Positions 1 through 12,139 of a stretch of DNA of 64,000 nucleotides are shown one piece after another (the stretch's first letter is position 1; every line of letters begins with the position of its first letter). Below the pieces are notes generated by a model. The model worked only from the letters and a program-made list of their open reading frames with translations, searched no databases and had not been told where the DNA came from. Where the stretch lies: contig JAPTOF010000014.1 of the NCBI GenBank assembly GCA_028554755.1, forward strand, positions 2,852,001-2,916,000, written 5' to 3'. The position numbers and the translations under genes are program-made. The DNA is from Cordia subcordata. Its lineage: Eukaryota; Streptophyta; Magnoliopsida; Boraginales; Cordiaceae.

Positions 1-1440
1 GATTTTCGTGTACGGTCAACAAAGCTTGGCCATAGGTGATTTCATATATAAATATTTATGATTATTGCTTGTAGTTTCATTTAAAAGAAGCATAAGATAT
101 TTTGATATCCTTGTAATGTTTCTTTATGAAGTTTGTATTTGCAATAGCAAAGTGTATCATTGTAATCTTTAAAGACCAAGGAGAAAAACAAGAAAACAAC
201 ATGGAGAAACACTCTGCTGGGTGAGTTTGCTGGTCGACTAGCTCCTACTGACGGACGACCGGCTCAGTCGACTAGCTCCTACTGACGGACGACCGGCTGA
301 GGCCAAAAAAGCTATTAAGTGTGCTGTTTTGTTGAAGATTGCAGGGAGCCATCAAAGAGGGATTTTTAATGTATTTTGGTGGATGTTTATAATGCATTGA
401 CATATGTTTTAACATATTTTCATAAGTATAAACATGATTACCACCTAGAAATATGCCCACTCATTAAGTTTTTTAAAATTGGCCAATCCTACATGTTAAT
501 TTCTCAGAGATAGTTAAGTTAATTTAAAAGAGATTGGTTTAGACAAGATAATTGTAAGCGATTATGTCTAAAGATGCCATGCAATCTCATGACAAAAATG
601 AAAAACTTAACTTGAGATTTAAAATATGACAACCTAAGGGTCCATACACCCAGATTTAGGTAAGTAATTTATTATGGTATTGCAATGTTTTAGTAATATA
701 AAGGGGATTCGCAAAAGCCAAAGTGTTTCGCAAATCCAAAGTGTGTTTAGATCTAAAACAAAAGCGAGAATACAACAAATAGAGAAAACCCTTATGTTAA
801 AATATTGAGTGGGAGAGGGGACTGAAAATACCCCACAACTTTCCATATCCGATTCACACGAATGGTAAATGTCATTAACTTTCCCATTGGAGGGTGACAC
901 TTTATCAAGATTTAGCAAGGTGAATTTAAAATTTTTATTCAAAAAGGGTGTTAGTGAGTTTGGCCATCCTATCGGTGGAATTCTTCGCTAAAGATCGCCT
1001 CACACAACATTGATTAAAGTCACTACGCCATTGGAGGGCTTAAATCAAGAATGTTATGGCGAATGAACATAAGGAATGGGTATACACTCAACTTAAATGG
1101 TAGGTTCGGCTATCTCGTAGATAGAGTTCGGTATCGAATTTAAGAAGCCAAACGAAACAGTGATTGAATTATTCAAATTAGAACATATCCAGATAATTGG
1201 CAATTCAAATAAGCAGTGGCGCTTAACTTAACGTTCATAAGTTCGGCCATCCCATTGGTGGAATTCTTGTGAGGACGTTGAGACACTGTTACATTGAGTA
1301 GGTTAAGGGTTAATCTACTCAAAGGCAAATGATGTAAAAGTACTTGTATGTTTTATTTCCAAAGATAGCATACATATTATACATGCATCAATTCCATACT
1401 CATAAAATAATTATGATTATATTGTTGTATATCTAGAAAA
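1..1440 (+). other. Untranslated leader of copia element A
   Basis: Non-coding stretch between the (off-window) primer-binding site and the gag ATG. It matches 46067-47650 of element B in reverse orientation, including repeated tracts of the type 'gcgaa...cccattggtggaattctt'. It holds a 34 bp tandem duplication with GTCGAC palindromes (233-300). No protein-coding ORF of note. Such leaders usually carry packaging and dimerisation signals; that role is inferred here. Confidence 0.75.
233..300 (+). repeat. 34 bp tandem duplication with GTCGAC palindromes in leader A
   Basis: Two adjacent 34 bp units (233-266, 267-300), differing at the last base or two. Each contains GTCGAC and GACGACCGGCT. GC-rich against an AT-rich background. 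Element B carries three exact GGTCGACC palindromes in the same leader region. Confidence 0.85.
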
Positions 1441-2277
1441 ATGCCTTCATTCAGTCCACTAGCTACAATTCTCAAAGAGCACAAGCTCATTGGACCGAAT
1501 TTTGTGGACTGCGAACGAAACTTAGACATAGTACTCACTGCAAAAGAGTACAAGTATATCCTAACAACTCCTTATCCTGTTGTGAGGGTAAACTTTTCTG
1601 ACGCCCAAAAAGATGCTGAGGCAAAATGGCAGAAGGCCAATAGTATGGCCAAGTGGTATATGATGGCTTCTATGTTAGATATTTTGTAGAGCAAGCATCA
1701 TCATTTGGAAACTGTAAAAGAAATCATGTCCTCATTGTCTTGTATATTTGCCAATAAGAGTAGGCCCGCAAGGTAAGGTGGTCTTAGAGAAATTATGAAT
1801 CAAAGGATGGCAGAAGGCGCATCTATCAGAGAGCATATGCTCAAAATAATGGATTACTTCAATACTGCCGAGATCCTAGAGACAAACATAGATGAACATT
1901 TAAAGGTAGACATGATTTTGGAGACTCTACCATCGTCTTACACCCAGTTCAAGCTTAATTATAATATGGGCAAGATGAACATGGATATGACGGAATTAAT
2001 GAAAAAGCTCTTAGCTGCAGAAGCCATAATGAAAAATAAGGGCCACGTAAACATAGTTCAAGCATCCATTTCTGGACTTAACCCGAAAGGGAAAAAGTTC
2101 AAAGGAAAGGGGAAGCAAAAACGTGGTCAAGGGAAAAAGAAGAAAATTGGTGAACAGCCCAAACAATTAATAGGTGAAAAGCTTAAGGGCAAATGCTTCA
2201 AGTGTGGCCAGAAAAGGCATTGGAAAAGGGATTGCCCGAAGTACTTGGCACGAGGCCAGATAGGTACACCTCTTTTG
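1441..2277 (+). pseudogene. gag (capsid/nucleocapsid) of copia A, broken
   Basis: Starts at ATG 1441, the same start as in element B. The reading frame is copia Gag but is cut by in-frame TAG at 1687-1689 and TAA at 1774-1776. Frame 1 then continues through a lysine-rich tract and a CCHC zinc knuckle near 2194-2240 (C-x2-C-x4-H-x4-C, residues CFKCGQKRHWKRDC), which binds RNA in nucleocapsids. A full-length Gag cannot be made without readthrough. Confidence 0.85.
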
Positions 2278-2703
2278 TTCTACAGTGAAACCTGTTTAGT
2301 GGTTGATTCTATTGATTCTTGGATTGTAGACTCTAGAGCCACTAACCATATTTACAATTCTTCGCATTGGTTTAAGGAAATGAAGGAACTAGCTAAAGGG
2401 GAATTTGCTCTGAGGATGGGTAACGGAGCAAAAGTATGGGCTATTGCAGTGGGAGAAATATGCTTAAATTTTCCATGTAATAGGAAGTTATTTTTTAACA
2501 ACGTTTATTATGTTCCAAATGTACGTAAAAACCTTATTTCTATTTCGCAATTAATATTAGATGGTTTTTGCATTAATTTTCATTCTGGTGTTGATATCAG
2601 TAGAGATGGAAATATTATTTATTCCGGTAGCATGCATGATAACTTGTTCTATATAAAACCTATTACAAACTCACTGCATAATATAGAACACACTAATTCC
2701 TGA
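2278..2703 (+). pseudogene. Aspartic protease region of copia A
   Basis: Continues in frame from gag. The catalytic motif reads WIVDSRATNHI (about 2320-2350). Copia proteases have D-S-G-A/C at this place; here the glycine after DS is arginine, which should abolish cleavage. The frame ends at TGA 2701-2703 and resumes in the same frame in the integrase region, so one nonsense mutation separates protease from integrase. Confidence 0.8.
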
Positions 2704-3640
2704 AAAAGAAAGGTTTCTTTGACCAATGACACTTATCTTTGGCATTTACGCTTAGGACATATTAGTCTAAAGCGAATTCAGAGATTAGTCGAGGATGGGC
2801 ATCTTAGCTTATTAGATCTCGAAGATCTACCTGCGTGTGAATCTTGCCTCAAAGGAAAGATGACCAAACGGTTATTTTCTTCTAAAGGAGAAAGGGCCAA
2901 AGAAGTATTGGAATTGGCTCATACTGATGTGTGTGGTCCTATGAGCAAACCAACACGAGGAGGTTATGAGTATTTCATTACCTTTACTGATGATTACTCT
3001 AGGTATGGATATGTATATTTGATGCGATGCAAGTCTGAATCCTTTTGAGAAATTCAAAGAGTTCAAGGCTGAAGTGGAGCGAAAATTAGATAAACATATC
3101 AAAGCCCTTCGATCTGATCGAGGTGGCGAATACCTCTCGGGTGAGTTCAGAGACTATCTTACACAAGAAGGAATTGTGTCTCAATTGACTGCGCCAGGGA
3201 CTCTCCAGCAAAATGGTGTAGTAGAGAGAAGAAATCGTACCCTATTAGATATGGTTAGGTCAATGATAAGTCATGCATCATTACTTTTATCTTTTTGGGG
3301 GTATGCCCTTGAAACAGCAGCATACATCTTGAACTTGGTACCATCTAAATCAGTACCTAGGACACCATAAGAAATGTGGACTGGGTGTAAGCCTAGTTTA
3401 AATCATCTCCACATTTAGGGTTATCCAGCTTATGTACTTAATAGTGATGCTTCAAAGTTGGAACCAAGATTCGAGTTGTGCTATTTTATTGGGTATCCTA
3501 AGGGAACCAGAGGTGAGATCTTTTATAATCCTAAGGAGCAAAAGGTGTTTATAAGCACCTATGCTAGATGCTTAGAAAATGGTGAAATGATCTAGAAAAC
3601 ACCAAATTCTGAAGTTGTTCTAGAAGAGATTTCACAAGAA
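2704..3640 (+). pseudogene. Integrase of copia A, frameshifted
   Basis: The pre-integrase zinc-binding domain is visible (WHLRLGH ... CESCLKG, about 2740-2860). The catalytic core follows with HTDVCGPM and TDDYSRY, then SDRGGEYL and VVERRNRT, together giving the D,D,E residues. An extra T near 3043-3047 shifts the frame from 1 to 2. Stops follow at 3368-3370, near 3417 and near 3592. Integrase would insert the cDNA into the genome; this copy is inactive. Confidence 0.85.
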
Positions 3641-4535
3641 TCTCCTATAATGCCCGTGGTAACTGAAAATGAAAAGGAACAGCATATTACACCTAATATA
3701 TCAAAGCCTCGTCGTAGTGGGAGGATATCCAGGCCTCATGATAAATATTATGGAGAGTCCTTTCAGACTTCTTCAGAGGATCAGGTGGTGGATCCCACAA
3801 GTTATGATGAAGCAGTTTCCGATATAGATGCCAACCAATGGCATAAGACAATGGATTTAGAGTTAGAATCTATGTATTGTAGCAAAGTCAGGGATCTTGT
3901 AATTGCACCTGAAGGGGTAAAACCTATAGGGTGCAAATGGGTCTACAAGAGAAAAAGAGGAGTTGATGGAAAAGTTAAAACCTTTAAAGTAAGGTTGGTG
4001 GGTAATGGTTATACTCAGAAAGAAGGGATCGATTATGAGAAAACTTTCTCACCAGTAGCCATGCTTAAATCCATCAGGATACTTCTTGCCATCGCATGTC
4101 ATTATGACTACGAGATATGGCAAATGGACGTCAAGACAACTTTTCTTAATGGAGAGCTTGACAAATCCATTTACATGACACAGCAAGATGGAAATGTTGC
4201 CAAAGGCCAGGAACATATGGTTTGTAAGTTAAAAAAGTCCATTTATGGATTAAAGAAGGCATCTAGAGCATGGAACACCAAATTTGATCGTGCAATTAAA
4301 TCTTATGATTTTGATCAAAATATTAATGAACCTTGTGTGTATAAGAGGCATCATGGAAATGCTATAGCTTTTTTGGTTCTGTATGTGGATGTTATCATCC
4401 ATCAAGGTTTGGCTTTCTACTCAATTTCAAATGAAAGATTTAGGAGAAGTTAGTTATGTTCTAGGTATCAAGCTTATGTGAGATCGTAAAAACAAAAGGC
4501 TAGCCCTATCTCAAGCTTCATTTATTGAGAAGATA
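3641..4535 (+). pseudogene. Reverse transcriptase of copia A, active site deleted
   Basis: Open in frame 2 from 3650 to 4453. Shows the copia RT signatures GCKWVYKRKRG, QMDVKTTFLNGEL and KKSIYGLKKASRAW. The catalytic YVDD box is damaged: after YVD the sequence jumps, because 32 bases present in element B are missing here, between two GGATG repeats. This removes the second Asp and shifts the frame to a stop at 4453. RT would copy the RNA into cDNA in virus-like particles; this copy is dead. Confidence 0.88.
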
Positions 4536-5335
4536 TTGGTCAGGTTTAACATACAAAACTCTAAGAAGGCCTCATTACCTTCTAGACATGGAGTTTATCT
4601 ATCTCGAAATCAATGTCCTGAAACACCTAAGGAGATAGAGAGTATAAAACAAGTTTCTTATGCTTCGGCGGTTGGAAGCCTTATGTATGCCATGTTATAT
4701 ACTAGACCAGATATCTGCTTTGCTGTTGGCATGGTTAGTAGATATCAGTCAAACCCTGGACAGGCACATTGGGTCGGGGTTAAGCATATATTCAAATTCC
4801 TGCAAGGAACTAAGGATTATGTGCTGAAATACCATGCAGATGATCTAATGCCATTAGCCTATATAGACTCGGATTTCCAGTCCGACAGAGATTCCGGGAA
4901 GTCTGCTTCTGGATATGTTTTCACTCTGTTAGGAGGAGCTATTTCATGGAGAAGTGTGAAGCAAAATTGCATTGCTGAGTCTACCATGGAGGTTGAGTAT
5001 GTAGCAACATCTGAGGCTGCGAAAGAGGCAGTATGGCTAAGAAAGCTCCTTTTAGACCTAAAGGTTGTGCCGACAGTTCATAGACCAATAACGTTGCATT
5101 GCGACAACAATGGTGCTATTTCACAATGCAAAAAGCCTAGGAATCACAAAAGGGTAAACATATTGAACGGAAATATCATTTGATCTGTGAGTTTATCCAG
5201 AGAGGAGATGTTGTAGTTGAAAAGATAGCTTCAGCGGAAAACCTGGCAGACCCATTTACAAAGACTCTTCTAGAGAAAATGTTTATCACACATTTGGAGT
5301 CTATGGGTATTAGGTTATGCAGAAGTGATCTTTAG
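4536..5335 (+). pseudogene. C-terminal RT connection and RNase H of copia A
   Basis: Frame 3 resumes after the RT deletion. It contains the copia connection motif (YASAVGSLMYAMLYTRPDI) and RNase H motifs (DSDFQSDRDSGKSASGYVF, then ESTMEVEYVA and HCDNNGAIS). Near 5140 the frame slips; the last conserved part (ADPFTKTLLEKM) is in another frame and ends at TAG 5333-5335. RNase H would degrade the RNA template during cDNA synthesis. Confidence 0.85.
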
Positions 5336-5338
5336 TGC

Positions 5339-5349
5339 AAGTGGGAGAT
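5339..5349 (+). other. Polypurine tract of copia A
   Basis: AAGTGGGAGAT lies directly before the TGTTAGG start of the 3' LTR, as expected for the plus-strand cDNA primer. Confidence 0.8.
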
Positions 5350-7270
5350 TGTTAGGATTAGTATGCCTTATAGCTCACCTGTATATAACATTTTGGATGT
5401 TAAACAATGTATAATCATTTTGTTAAATGGCATTATAAGTTCCTTACATATTATCTCTAGTATGTTTTATTGATGTATGTATAAAGGTACCTTGACTTGA
5501 ACTAATGACTTGGGTGCGTAGTGAGGCTGGACGCACAATAGGTCCAAGCCTAGATTTAGTCACGTTATAAATTGAGTCCGTAACTGAATGGTAGCGTTGG
5601 GCACTCTACCGGGATAAGGTTATAATGAACAAGTCTCCTCATTGAGGGTGATCTACCTAGGTCATTGGAGGATTTTTCGGATTTGTCTCAATAGTACGTG
5701 TGTCACGTATTTGACAGGACCATTGGGAGCATGTTTTCTAGAGACGTACTATCAAAGAAAGAAAACAAGATACTCACTGCTACTAAATGATCATTGCTCT
5801 TAATCTTGAGCATATATGGATAAACTAATGAAGTTAGGGTTTGGTACTTTGATTCACTGTGGGTGAGATCTTACTTTATTAGGATCAACAGCCTTGTGTA
5901 TTGAGTGCTAAGTTCTAATTAATTGGAACATGTATATGCAATATAGAATCTATGTGCCCCCTTTGGGATTGTCCATATTTATCATCCGAATCTAGATCTA
6001 GTGATACTACCTTTATGGGTGCATCGGTCTTATGGCTTGAGGGTCGCTCCCGAGATCAAGAGATTCCATGACCAAGGATGGTTGGAAATAGGACAAGAAA
6101 CCCAACAGAAAAAGATACAGCTAAGTAGGTGATGGTACACAGGCCAAATGACCGGTCTTAGCTGTGGGTATACATAGAGGGGCATTATGGTTGGTTATTT
6201 AGTAGGTCAAAGACAAAGTTCACATTCTTTTGTGATAAGCTTTTGGGTAATAGCAATTATTCTTGGAGTGCAACTTTGATCTTATGGTGGAATAGATCAG
6301 AGTTAAAAATAATTATTATGTCACCTAGATTGGGCAAGGACATTTTTTTTATTATTTTTGGAAGCCAATGTTAATTGTGTCTTTTTGGTCCCTTCCCTAG
6401 TTGAAATGACTTTGAGAGAGTAATCTTGAAAGAGCAAATTCCATATTGTGGTAGTAGCCTTGTTGGGCCAAAGCTTGGAATTGGATTTGGGCTTTCTTTA
6501 GAGTCCAAGATAACCTAATTGGGCTTAGATGATTTCTTATTGGGCTTGGGCCTGCACATGGATTATGGACTATGTGTTGGGCTTGGATTGCAGGCTTAGC
6601 CCAATCTTCCAAGACATGTGCTAGAAAGTTACTACATGAAGAATTCAAATTGTACAAGTAACTTCCATGAAGAATTCAAATTGTACAAGTAACTTCCATG
6701 ACATATGGCAAACATTTACTACTAGGAAAAAGTTTCCCACATGGAAAGTTTACAAGGTTTAGGTGCCAAACTTTTTCTATAAATAGGCAAGACCTTAAAC
6801 CATTTCTAGCACCCAAAATTTTTGTAGTTGATCTTTTCCATTTTGGCAATAGAATACTACAACACATAGTACACACTTATTGTGTGGGTTTTTTTTTTTT
6901 GCTCTAGATTTTCAAGAGCATATTACTTTGCTTCTTCCCACACAAGAGGCTATTCTCTCAAGAAAAGTCTCTTTAACCATAGGAAAGAAGACTATGGAGT
7001 TGCATATTGTGACACCCTTAAAGTAAATTTTTTTTGGTGGCCTTGTTCATGAACGGGAATAAAGCTCATGATGGTTTTAGCTTCATCAAAAGCCCCACGC
7101 TTCAAGAGGTTAGATTTACATATTTTGCAAATACTAGTTATGTTCTATATGTTCTTAAGCATGTTCTTGTGTGTGTTATGTGGTTATTTTACTTTCCTAG
7201 CATGTTTTCTTGGTAGTATTTTTGAAAATATGGACTATGATAGACCACATGTAATATTATCGATCCTACA
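5350..7270 (+). repeat. 3' LTR of copia A (1921 bp)
   Basis: Begins TGTTAGGATTAG and ends CGATCCTACA, the same ends (TG...CA) as the two LTRs of element B in reverse orientation. Contains a 31 bp tandem duplication (6635-6665, 6666-6696) with AAGAATTCAAATTGTACAAG. Flanked on the right by ATTAG; the partner target duplication is outside the window. Confidence 0.88.
6635..6696 (+). repeat. 31 bp tandem duplication inside LTR A
   Basis: Two perfect adjacent copies of a 31 base unit (starts at 6635 and 6666). Element B LTRs have a different minisatellite in the equivalent zone. Confidence 0.9.
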
Positions 7271-8137
7271 ATTAGCACGTGCAAGGCATTGAAGCAATTC
7301 ATCAAATACATAGACATGTTCAATTCAAAGCTATGGAAATATAAGAACAAAGCATGTTATTCAACCATAAAAATCTCAAAGCAAGTATTAAAATCATTTA
7401 CCCATAAGAAAAGTAGAAATCAACTCTAATTTAAAGCTAATTTAACATAGTATAAACAAGAATAAAGAGAAGTACGAAAAACTCCCTCATATCCTTGCTT
7501 ACTTGATAACAAACCCTTGGAATTGCTCTCCAAACACCATTAGGTGTTTAATGTGTGGCAATGGGTGTGTGAGGTGGATGTGTGATTAGATTAGGGTTTG
7601 GTGAAGTGGGTGCTAAGGAATTAATGAAAAACTCCCCAAAAAATGAGAACAATGGGCAGATTCTATAGGCTCTGTTACAGAGACTAGTTCACCATCCGAT
7701 TGATTGGTTCTTTTCATGGGGTGACTATTTCCAAGCTCTACTTTCTGTCCCCTATGTATTCATGTGCCAATCTACTGGTTTGGAGAAGTATATGTGACCA
7801 ATTCACCCATTTTTCCACAGCTGCACATGGTTTGCTTCAAAAGTTCATCGGTTGACCTTTTTAGCTTCTTTTTTCACTTTTCTTCATCTAGACCTCCTTC
7901 CCCAAGCCCATATGACCCTCATGCATGATCAATCAAGCTTCAAACTCATTTTGGCACATACCTAAAACACAAAATAATGCATTAATGAGGCACTTATGCA
8001 TGCACAAACTTGATATGTACGATTATCACTAGTTGTGCATAAATATTACATAAATATATTCCAAAACCTTTAAACACATCAAGAAACATATGCAAATGCT
8101 ATGCTCAATCACACACAAAACAACACACATCAATGTA
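7271..8137 (-). repeat. Partial LTR of family G, target of copia A
   Basis: Reverse-oriented relative of the LTR at 9429-10849 and of 36863-38812. The shared outer end is ACACACATCA (reverse: TGATGTGTGT), and the order of AT-rich blocks is the same. Only the part right of the copia insertion is in the window. It contains CATCGGTTGACC, one of the recurring GTCGAC-like motifs. Family assignment (gypsy Tat/Ogre-like) is inference. Confidence 0.5.
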
Positions 8138-8867
8138 ATATAATTTTTCTCTCTAAAATTATTTCATGTCAGGCAACTAATCTTATTACAATGAAAAGAA
8201 CTTCCTTTCAAAAGTGGCCAACGTAGACATGGAATTGTTTTTGATATGTAATATAATTTTATTAGATAAAAAGGTAGATAAACTTGAAGAGGTTGCAGGA
8301 GATCAAAAATTTTAAAATTTGATAGAGTTTTAATTGGAACTCAATATTAAAACATTACATATTAAATTGAATAAATTCTTTTAAGAATTGTTTTAGTAAG
8401 AAATTATGATACAATGACATGTGGCATGGATGGTTTGTCTTTAAGAACATATAATAAAAATTATCACACAATGAAAATTTAAATAATTAGTTTTATTATT
8501 AAAAGAATTACTCTCATAATTATTTTATCTTATAAGATTTCATTTAATTTATTTTATATGATTTAATTTAAATTAATAGTTTGATCTTATAACGACAATA
8601 TCCAACCTATGGCATTTTTTTAGTATCAATTGAATGGATGCTTATCTAATAATCTGTGATACAATGGTTGTTCTCTAATAATAATTGTTTATAATTTTTC
8701 ACTCAAAGTTATAAATAGACACCTTATGATGTATAAAGTATCCATTTACAAATAATTTTAGATGAAGCTCAACAAGTAACAAGGTTATATGATATGTAGT
8801 ACAACATTGAAGTCTCTAATATGATAGATAAAAAGCATAAAAATTGATAGAAAAAGTTATATTTTGC
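8138..8867. other. AT-rich intergenic stretch, no gene
   Basis: No supported ORF or RNA. Bases about 8250-8460 resemble 11820-12020 (shared order 'gagttttaat ... ttcttttaa ... gacatgtggca ... ggttgtc'), suggesting two diverged copies of an unclassified repeat. Confidence 0.4.
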
Positions 8868-9081
8868 AAGGATAGTAGTACTACCTTATTTAATTTTTTG
8901 TCTTGTATTTGCATGGTGCATTCATTTTCTGTGAAAAGACTGGCCTATCAATTGTCCATAGTTTAGGAGTAGAATAGAGGGTCAGGCTCCAGCCAATCCT
9001 CTACTTTGTAGTTTTTATTTTATTTTTTTGTTAATAAAATTGCAGGGAGTGCCACCTCTCTTTCAACCCAAAAAAAAAAGG
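8868..9081 (+). mobile_element. LINE-type 3' end with poly(A)
   Basis: A short segment ends with TTAATAAAATTGC, a T-rich and C-rich tail and (A)10 at about 9070-9079, typical of the truncated 3' end of a plant non-LTR element. ATTTTGC occurs on both sides (about 8858 and 9087) and may be a short target duplication. No coding part remains. Confidence 0.45.
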
Positions 9082-9329
9082 CTAGATTTTGCCTATCTAA
9101 CTAAAAGACTTGGGAATTTGACTACTTGGATCTATATCTTGTATTTATGCTTGCTCTACAATCTCCTCATTCTCTTCTTTCTCTAATGTGCAAATCAAAG
9201 CTAACTTATACAAGAAAAGTTCATAACAAATTAAGGACAATCTCAAAGAAGAATGTTATGGTGTAATAACCATTCCAAGCTATGTTAAGAATAAGCAATG
9301 TATGATTCCCAATTTCTTTATTCCAAATG

Positions 9330-9391
9330 TAAATTTTGAGACTTGGTTTATAATGCTTCATAAATTTTGAGACTTGGTTTATAATGCTTCA
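9330..9391 (+). repeat. 31 bp tandem duplication
   Basis: Two perfect adjacent 31 base units, each with TTTTGAGACTTGGTTTATAA. Nothing else is recognisable between 9082 and 9423. Confidence 0.9.
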
Positions 9392-9428
9392 AAACCTTAA
9401 ATGAATAGCCATATTAATATATTAGATA

Positions 9429-10849
9429 TGTTGATGTGTGTGTTTTGTGTATGTTTGTATATACTATTTGCATATACTTCTTAGGGTGCTTTAGAGCCTA
9501 TTTGTATGCATTTAGTATAGAGTTTATGCATATTTGTTAACAATTGTGCGTAAGGTGAATATTGCATAAATGCTACACTAAGTGCACTAATTGCATGACT
9601 TAGATACATTTTGGGTGAAGTTGAGCTTGAGCTTAAATAACAAAATCTAGAAGATTATTGATGAAGATTTGATGTTTCGGAACAAGATTCAAGCATGCTA
9701 GATGATGTAAGAGGCCAACAAGGAAGCACCGGAGAAAATAGAAATGAAAACGGAGCTAAAACAAAGAAGATATACCAATACTGGTTGACCCCCCTATTCT
9801 AGTCCAGGTTGAATGGTATACTCTTTTGATAATTCTAGAAGCTCCATCAGAAGTAGTAGCTAAGTACCCTCGAAGTACCGATTGATAAGTTAGGTCTTCC
9901 GGTAATCGCACTGAAGGTTTATTTAAAGCTCGTTTTAGGTCATATTTAGAGAGAGGAACTTTTATTTCTTGAAACCCTAATAAAACCTAACCCTTTTCCC
10001 ACTTCACCGAACACCCAAAATCACCATCCTACACCAAACCAAGGAAGGATTGAAGCTTGTAACAAGAGATTGAAGGGTTTTGCTTTGGATTTGAACAAGG
10101 GTTTGAAGGGAAGTTTCTTATTCCTTTTCTTATTCTTGTAAATATGCTTTGTATTTGAGTTAGATCTAGGGTTAATTGATGTTGTATATTATATTAGGGT
10201 TTTGAATAAAGAATTTGTGTATATCTTTGGCTCTTAATATATGCTTGTTTACATTGATTAATGGCATGAATCAATATGTCTATGTGTTCAATAAAATGGC
10301 TAGGTGAACTTGCATGTGTTATTTCGTGCTCAAATGCTATTTGTGGAGGTAAAATCCATGCTAATGGGATGAGCCCTATTTGGAACTATGCGCATTAATT
10401 AATGTGCTTAGTTAATGATTTGTGTCGTAGGAGTATACCTCTAGTCTGAAACATTACTAAAGGATCCCTACTAGCACTAGTTAATGCTCTAAGAGTCTAA
10501 TCTCTCCTCTAAAAAATACTAATAGGTTAGTCTCGAGTAAGATGTTAATTAACATCAAAGAGAGCAATCAAGCCATAGATTGCCCAAACCATTATTGTAG
10601 CCTACGTGTAGTTGCAACATAATTGCTCGAGATCCCCTTCCACCTTGTAAAGCCTTATTTCCTTAGCTCAACACCTATAGTTTCTCCATTAGCTTAGGAT
10701 TAGATTTCGGTTTAATTTTAGAGCCCCTTTTTTTCTAAAAAAGACCAAAAATACTTCAACATATGCTCGTAGCTAGTTTTAGGCATGAAGCACATAGAGA
10801 CCGAACTAAGGAGCCTCCATGAGGAAGAAGGATCCCGTACTTGCATGCT
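9429..10849 (+). repeat. Solo LTR of family G with 5 bp target duplication
   Basis: Starts TGTTGATGTG and is related to the reverse-oriented LTR at 36863-38812 (shared TGTTGATGT end and AAATGCTACACTAAGTGCAC block). AGATA stands directly before it (9424-9428) and directly after it (10850-10854), so this looks like one LTR left by LTR-LTR recombination. The right end is not a clean CA, so it may be a few bases off. Contains ACTGGTTGACC, a variant of the recurring palindrome. Confidence 0.6.
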
Positions 10850-11642
10850 AGATAAAAAGATTAATTTGAATAAGTTTTTATCAATTTTGTCAAAATTGAA
10901 AAATTGATGTTAACTATTAAAAAACAATGTATAAAAGAAAGAGAAGAAGCAATCAAGCCCATGTGAACCCTATCTAGGTATTAGACTAAAAAAATAAGAA
11001 GCATTCATCCTAGCATTAGAAGGAAAAAGAAATGCCATTTACCTTTTTTTAAAAAGAAAGGCTAAAATGGTTCAAGGATAACACATGGTACTCCACTCAA
11101 CTATTTTATCATATATTACTATAAATTATAGATTATAGATTTTATGGTGAATTTGTCGTATTTCTTAAAATATAAAATATAAAATCAAAATAATTTTAAT
11201 AAACTAATGATATTGATTGATTTATTTATGTAACCTAGTTAAAATTAAACCTTTAGTAAATACCATATATTTCTTTTATTGGATTGACTATAAAATTTCA
11301 CCTTTAGTAAAAGTCCAACCTAGGTAGATGAAGAACTCTTAAAACATAAAATCCATGACTCTGGCCATATGATGAATTTTATTTTATTTTTCACAATTAT
11401 ATAATTGTATAATATCAAATAATATCTTATGTGTTACGATTTGATTATCTCATAAGATATAGATTAATTATTTGAAAGCATTTAGATATTATCTTAAATA
11501 TAGTACATTTAATAAATAATTTCAATGAAAATAAAATATTTGTAAATATTTTAGATTCATTTTTGGAGACAATTTAGAGTCTTATAAAGCTGGTACATGT
11601 ATCTCAAAGGGTTATCCTTTAGTAGTAGTAGTAGTAGTAGTA

Positions 11643-11706
<64 letters not shown>

Positions 11707-12100
11707 TGATGATGAATTATATTTTATACATATGATAGAATAATATAATATTATATCGTATAATATAATAATTAATAGATCGATAGATAAAAGAGTTGTC
11801 TTAGAAACTATTGGATATAATAGTTGATAATTTTGGAGAGATTATAAGATCAAGTTATTTCAGATTTGATTGAGTTTTAATGGGTATATCCAACACTAAA
11901 AGATCACGTATTTATTAGTTTGGATTTTTTTTCTTTTTGAAAAATTCTTTTCTTGTTAGTATTTTTCAGAGGAATTACTGCATAGTGACAAGTGGCAAAA
12001 TGGTTGTTCTTTTGGAATATATAATGACAATGATTAGATGATCAAGCGAACAAATCCAAGGAGGCACATAAACTCTATTGTTGCACATATGCATGTTCTT
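10850..12100. other. AT-rich intergenic stretch, no gene
   Basis: Very AT-rich, without a supported ORF. Holds the compound microsatellite at 11620-11715 and the diverged repeat at about 11820-12020. Confidence 0.4.
11620..11715 (+). repeat. Compound trinucleotide microsatellite (TAG)n(TAA)n(TGA)n
   Basis: Uninterrupted run of TAG units, then about twenty TAA units, then TGA units. Confidence 0.97.
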
Positions 12101-12139
12101 AATAATTAAAATACAGTACCCAACCTACAAGGTAGATGA

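Larger units (their letters stand above)
1..7270 (+). mobile_element. Ty1/copia retrotransposon A (Angela/TNT1-94-like), 5' LTR outside window
   Basis: Gag, protease, integrase, reverse transcriptase and RNase H follow in copia order (integrase before RT), then a polypurine tract and a 1921 bp LTR. Base 1 falls in the leader between primer-binding site and gag: it matches about 47618 of element B, roughly 190 bases after B's 5' LTR. The 5' LTR should therefore lie just left of the window. All genes carry stops or frameshifts, so the copy cannot move by itself. It lies in a family-G LTR (7271-8137). The Angela lineage is a tentative call from the long LTR and pol similarity; copia is certain. 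Confidence 0.92.

Noticed and set aside
6397..7292. Several short frames on both strands
   Set aside because: All lie in the 3' LTR of copia A and do not persist in the LTRs of copia B.
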